A stretch of 64,000 nucleotides of DNA from Eukaryota sp. TZLM1-RC (taxonomy: Eukaryota > Metamonada: BaSk clade): contig JAUPSS010000004.1 of NCBI GenBank assembly GCA_040285825.1, positions 5,029,658 through 5,093,657 on the forward strand, in the 5' to 3' direction. A program made the position numbers and the translations under genes. The stretch's first letter is position 1; every line of letters begins with the position of its first letter. The notes beneath the pieces are model-generated. The model ran no database searches. It saw nothing but the letters and a program-made list of their open reading frames with translations, and was not told where the DNA came from. Positions 61,500-64,000 of the stretch are shown in pieces.

Positions 61500-61740
61500 C
61501 TGTTTTTCATATCTACAGTTGCTGTCTTATCATCTTCGGCTTCGCTGATTAACTCCACACCTTCTGCTTGATCCCGCTTCATGACGCGGTAGATAACACC
61601 TAGTCACCGCCAGTAACTGTTTCAAAAGAGAATGACTTTTCTCCAATCCACAGTACATCCACTAGCTTGTCGTGGTTGTTTAAGTCACATCGAAGGATGG
61701 TATAGATATTGATTACAGTTGCCAACAGTTTCATAGACAT
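61500..61740 (-). pseudogene. Relic or split small gene
   Basis: From the ATG at 61740: MSMKLLATVINIYTILRCDL, DKLVDVLWIGEKSFSF and ETVTGGD to a TAG at 61600. After a one- or two-base shift the sense continues as GVIYRVMKRDQAEGVELISE to about 61505. Family not recognised. A splice junction here would be unusually short, so decay is more likely. Confidence 0.35.
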
Positions 61741-62176
61741 CGTGAACTTAATCTATTCACACATCAAGGACCATTCTCTTCTGCCTTGTTTTCACACCAA
61801 AACTACTGATTGCTATCGATACCCCCTTTTTCGGATTGAATAACACTCTAAATACCATTCTATTCAATAGTGAATCACTGCAGTCCGTGGAAGATTCCTC
61901 GCATATAGCCTTGTTCTCACACAACTAGTTCCTTCTTTAAACATTTATATGGGGAACTTCTTGGGGTTTTATCTAATCTGAATTACGTAAACACCATTCG
62001 TAATCCATTCGACTCCATATCAAGTAGAATCCAGGGCTATATGTCCATTATTGCTGCTATATAAGTTACAAATACTAAAACAATGGTAAAGAAACAATTT
62101 GAAATCTATATTTTTCAATTTATAATATTAAATAAAAAATGCGGGAAAGTTATATTTAATAGAATTTAGTATATAT
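61741..62176. other. Unassigned sequence upstream of the flavodoxin 3' end
   Basis: Fragments on both strands look like old coding sequence, but none is long enough to assign. Tandem AT-rich sequence near 62110-62180. Confidence 0.35.
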
Positions 62177-62665
62177 TTAGCATATAAGTATACTGTTTAT
62201 GGCCTCCACAATTTTATCAATCTCGTTATAGCGCAACATTGACTGTGACTCCTTTTGTCCACCAATTACACGTGTAAGAGCTTTCTCAAACCAATTCAAC
62301 TTCTCCATGATCAACTCGCCACCTACCAACGCATTACACAGAGACTTGGAACGTAGAGATTCTGGGTAAGTGTTATCAAAGACCTGTTGGGCCTGGTTCT
62401 GGGACATACATGACACAAATAAACCAATATGCTTGTCCTGGAGCACATCCATATTTTGATTAATAAAAGACGTCAGCTGTTTTTGGACAGATCCTGCGTA
62501 GACAGACCCTCCGAGGATGATAACATCAAAAGAACTGCAATCAATAGTACTGTTGTCCTTGGCGTTGAACAGACAGATGTTGTCTGAGTTGATACGTTCC
62601 TTGAGATACTCAGCAACTTTGAGGACTGCACCGTGTTTGGTTGTGTAAACAATTGCGATTCGCAT
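62177..62665 (-). CDS. Flavodoxin-domain protein resembling HemG (protoporphyrinogen oxidase-like)
   Basis: About 162 aa from Met at 62665 (MRIAIVYTTKHG); an upstream Met at 62689 is less family-like. The FMN phosphate-binding loop is YTTKHG, followed by a central beta-strand FDVIILGGSVYAGSV and the segment IGLFVSCMSQNQAQQVFDNT. This is the bacterial flavodoxin/HemG-like family. Members use FMN for electron transfer; the true HemG oxidises protoporphyrinogen IX in enterobacteria. Similar genes occur in anaerobic protists, so gene transfer is plausible. Intronless, with ordinary host codon usage. Confidence 0.85.
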   Translation of the reverse strand: MRIAIVYTTKHGAVLKVAEYLKERINSDNICLFNAKDNSTIDCSSFDVIILGGSVYAGSVQKQLTSFINQNMDVLQDKHIGLFVSCMSQNQAQQVFDNTYPESLRSKSLCNALVGGELIMEKLNWFEKALTRVIGGQKESQSMLRYNEIDKIVEAINSILIC

Positions 62666-62689
62666 CAAATACAATGATTGTAAACGCAA

Positions 62690-63076
62690 TGTTTTTGGCC
62701 TTCATTTGTTTTTCTACATCAATTTCATTTCAATTGATGTCTCTATCAGTCAGATCTAGGAGTTGGTAGTGCACCAGAAACCATTTTCAACACCCCTGTA
62801 AACCTCAAGAAAACAAGCTTGTTTAATTACAATGATCTTGTAAAAGTAATCTTCAACTATGTGCATTATGTATCAAATTTCTAAAAAGTGACGAGAAATG
62901 GTAAAGAAATAGTAAATCAACTAGCAAAAACATGGTCTTTACATAAGGCTTTCATAAGTCCTAGGACAAGTGATCGTTTGTTGGTCTTTGTTGGGACGTT
63001 TCTTAATTAAACAATGTTTAAAAAGAAATTAATTTATGCAGAGTGAAGAAAATCGATGAAAATAACATAAAAGCTA
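62690..63076. other. Intergenic spacer
   Basis: AT-rich, nothing recognised. Confidence 0.45.
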
Positions 63077-63232
63077 TTATATAATTACAATATAATTATA
63101 AATGCTATTTGACAGTCGGATCACGTCATCACCTTTCAAAAGGGGAAAGACACCTTCAGCTAGGGCTAACATGGTGGATCTACACAGGTTACAAACAAGA
63201 TCCTTCATAAAAAATGATTCATCTTCCATCAT
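63077..63232 (-). CDS. Candidate small ORF, 51 aa
   Basis: MMEDESFFMKDLVCNLCRST, then LALAEGVFPLLKGDDVIRLS, ending YNYIVII before TAA. The composition is protein-like, and it may be a short gene or the last exon of a split gene. No family recognised. Confidence 0.3.
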   Translation of the reverse strand: MMEDESFFMKDLVCNLCRSTMLALAEGVFPLLKGDDVIRLSNSIYNYIVII

Positions 63233-63665
63233 TTAGTTTTCCTTCACTTTTAATCAAAATGAAAAGAAGGAATTCTGAACAAGTGGATGAATAGTGTTTC
63301 GAACGTATAAAATGAAAAACAAAAGACCCGTCAGATGCTCCTGATCAACATCTCCTGTATCACCCTTTCTTTGTGCTTGTGTAATAGATGGTCTAATAAA
63401 TAATGTAATGGAATTAATCAATAATTTGAAACACAGGAATCCAAATGGGTAAAACTTCAATGGGTTTTTACAAGACTCAGCTTGTTGTTTTCTGATGGAA
63501 TTGAATTGTTAATAATAATAGAATTTTGTACAAATGTTTAATTCCCTCAAACAAGCCTACAATGATGATTGATCAAGAAAGACTTTGTACAACAACATAA
63601 TAAAAAACACTAAATAAAACATCAATAAATCAATCAGAAAAAAACTATACACAAACTACTTGAAA
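63233..63665. other. Intergenic spacer downstream of the SNARE gene
   Basis: AT-rich, contains the 3' flank of the SNARE gene; no gene recognised. Confidence 0.45.
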
Positions 63666-64000
63666 CTACAAAACAAAACCAAAAACCACAACAAAAATCA
63701 TAATTAATCCAAAAATCTTTAACAACAAAGCTCTGTCATTCTTTGTTCGTTCCCATATCCTCTCAATATGCCTCTGTGCTCCTTGAACGTCTGCAAAAGC
63801 ATCGTCTACATTCCGCTCAATATGTATTATAGCATCACCCTGTTCAGCTACCATTGAATTAAAAGTAGAGAAAAGTTGTGCTAATTCTGTTAAATGTGTT
63901 TCAATTGATTGAACTGCTTGTCGTCTGTCAGCCATCGTATTTGATTGTTCCATCATTTGTGATTGCTGCTGTGATTGATCACGTGATTCTGACTGAGTTT
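63666..64000 (-). CDS. Qa-SNARE of the syntaxin 5 type, C-terminal part (runs off the window)
   Basis: The frame stays open past 63956 to the end of the window, so only the C-terminal 110 residues are seen. The SNARE motif runs from about RRQAVQSIETHLTELAQLFS, with the zero-layer glutamine in VAEQGD, to ADVQGAQRHIERIWERT. The C-terminal membrane anchor is LLLKIFGLIMIFVVVFGFVL. The spacing FNSMVAEQGDAIIHIERNV fits Sed5/syntaxin 5, which acts in ER-Golgi and intra-Golgi fusion; other Qa syntaxins are possible. The part to the left of the motif is Gln/Ser-rich. Confidence 0.85.
   Translation of the reverse strand, partial: TQSESRDQSQQQSQMMEQSNTMADRRQAVQSIETHLTELAQLFSTFNSMVAEQGDAIIHIERNVDDAFADVQGAQRHIERIWERTKNDRALLLKIFGLIMIFVVVFGFVL

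Noticed and set aside
1-64000. tRNA genes
   Set aside because: I looked for GGTTCRAATCC-type B boxes with a matching A box and folding arms and found none that hold.

Overview
The window is nuclear DNA of an AT-rich, gene-dense microbial eukaryote. It carries cytosolic ribosomal proteins S2 and S19, glycyl-tRNA synthetase, eIF4E, rRNA-processing factors (UTP15, PWP1), the Pol III factor BDP1, the splicing factor CWC25 and a Qa-SNARE. TAA, TAG and TGA all end intact genes, so the standard code applies. Introns are few and very short: the ones resolved here are 27-48 nt, nearly all GT...AG and frame-consistent, and several hide terminal exons. I cannot name the species. A bacterial-type HemG-like flavodoxin and a YccF membrane protein hint at acquired genes and possibly a low-oxygen lifestyle, but that is inference.

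Layout: 0.6-7 kb holds a divergent pair (a Ser/Pro-rich protein and a Cramped/CRAMP1-like SANT protein with a PCNA-binding motif), two small membrane proteins and YccF. 7.3-11.7 kb is two retrotransposon copies meeting tail to tail. 12-16.2 kb holds a membrane glycoprotein, eIF4E and a CHY-RING E3 ligase. 16.4-28.8 kb is a transposon nest: restriction-endonuclease-type LINE copies plus a nearly intact 7.4-kb Ty3/gypsy element with 154-bp LTRs, a 4-bp target duplication and a gag start codon inside the 5' LTR. 28.8-29.4 kb carries the C-terminal half of a TnpB/Fanzor-type nuclease whose 5' side is cut off by a LINE. 29.5-44.8 kb is a compact run of housekeeping genes: hydrolase, ZIP transporter, CWC25, a degenerate DEAD-box protein, deoxynucleoside kinase, PWP1, a newly resolved three-exon gene, an LLPH-like protein, RPS2, a coiled-coil protein and GARS. 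44.9-58.7 kb alternates LINE fragments with RPS19, an RCC1-repeat protein, UTP15 and BDP1. 58.7-64 kb is mostly decayed sequence, including one long frameshifted coding-like stretch with many in-frame TAA/TAG codons, then the flavodoxin and the SNARE at the right edge.

Genes are often divergent pairs separated by only about 70-170 bp. The intergenic space is dominated by 5'-truncated LINEs of at least four related families (called A to D/E here), all ending in an R2-type CCHC motif plus a restriction-like endonuclease domain. Some A tails lie in sense just upstream of host start codons (about 30 bp for GARS, about 60 bp for the RCC1 protein).
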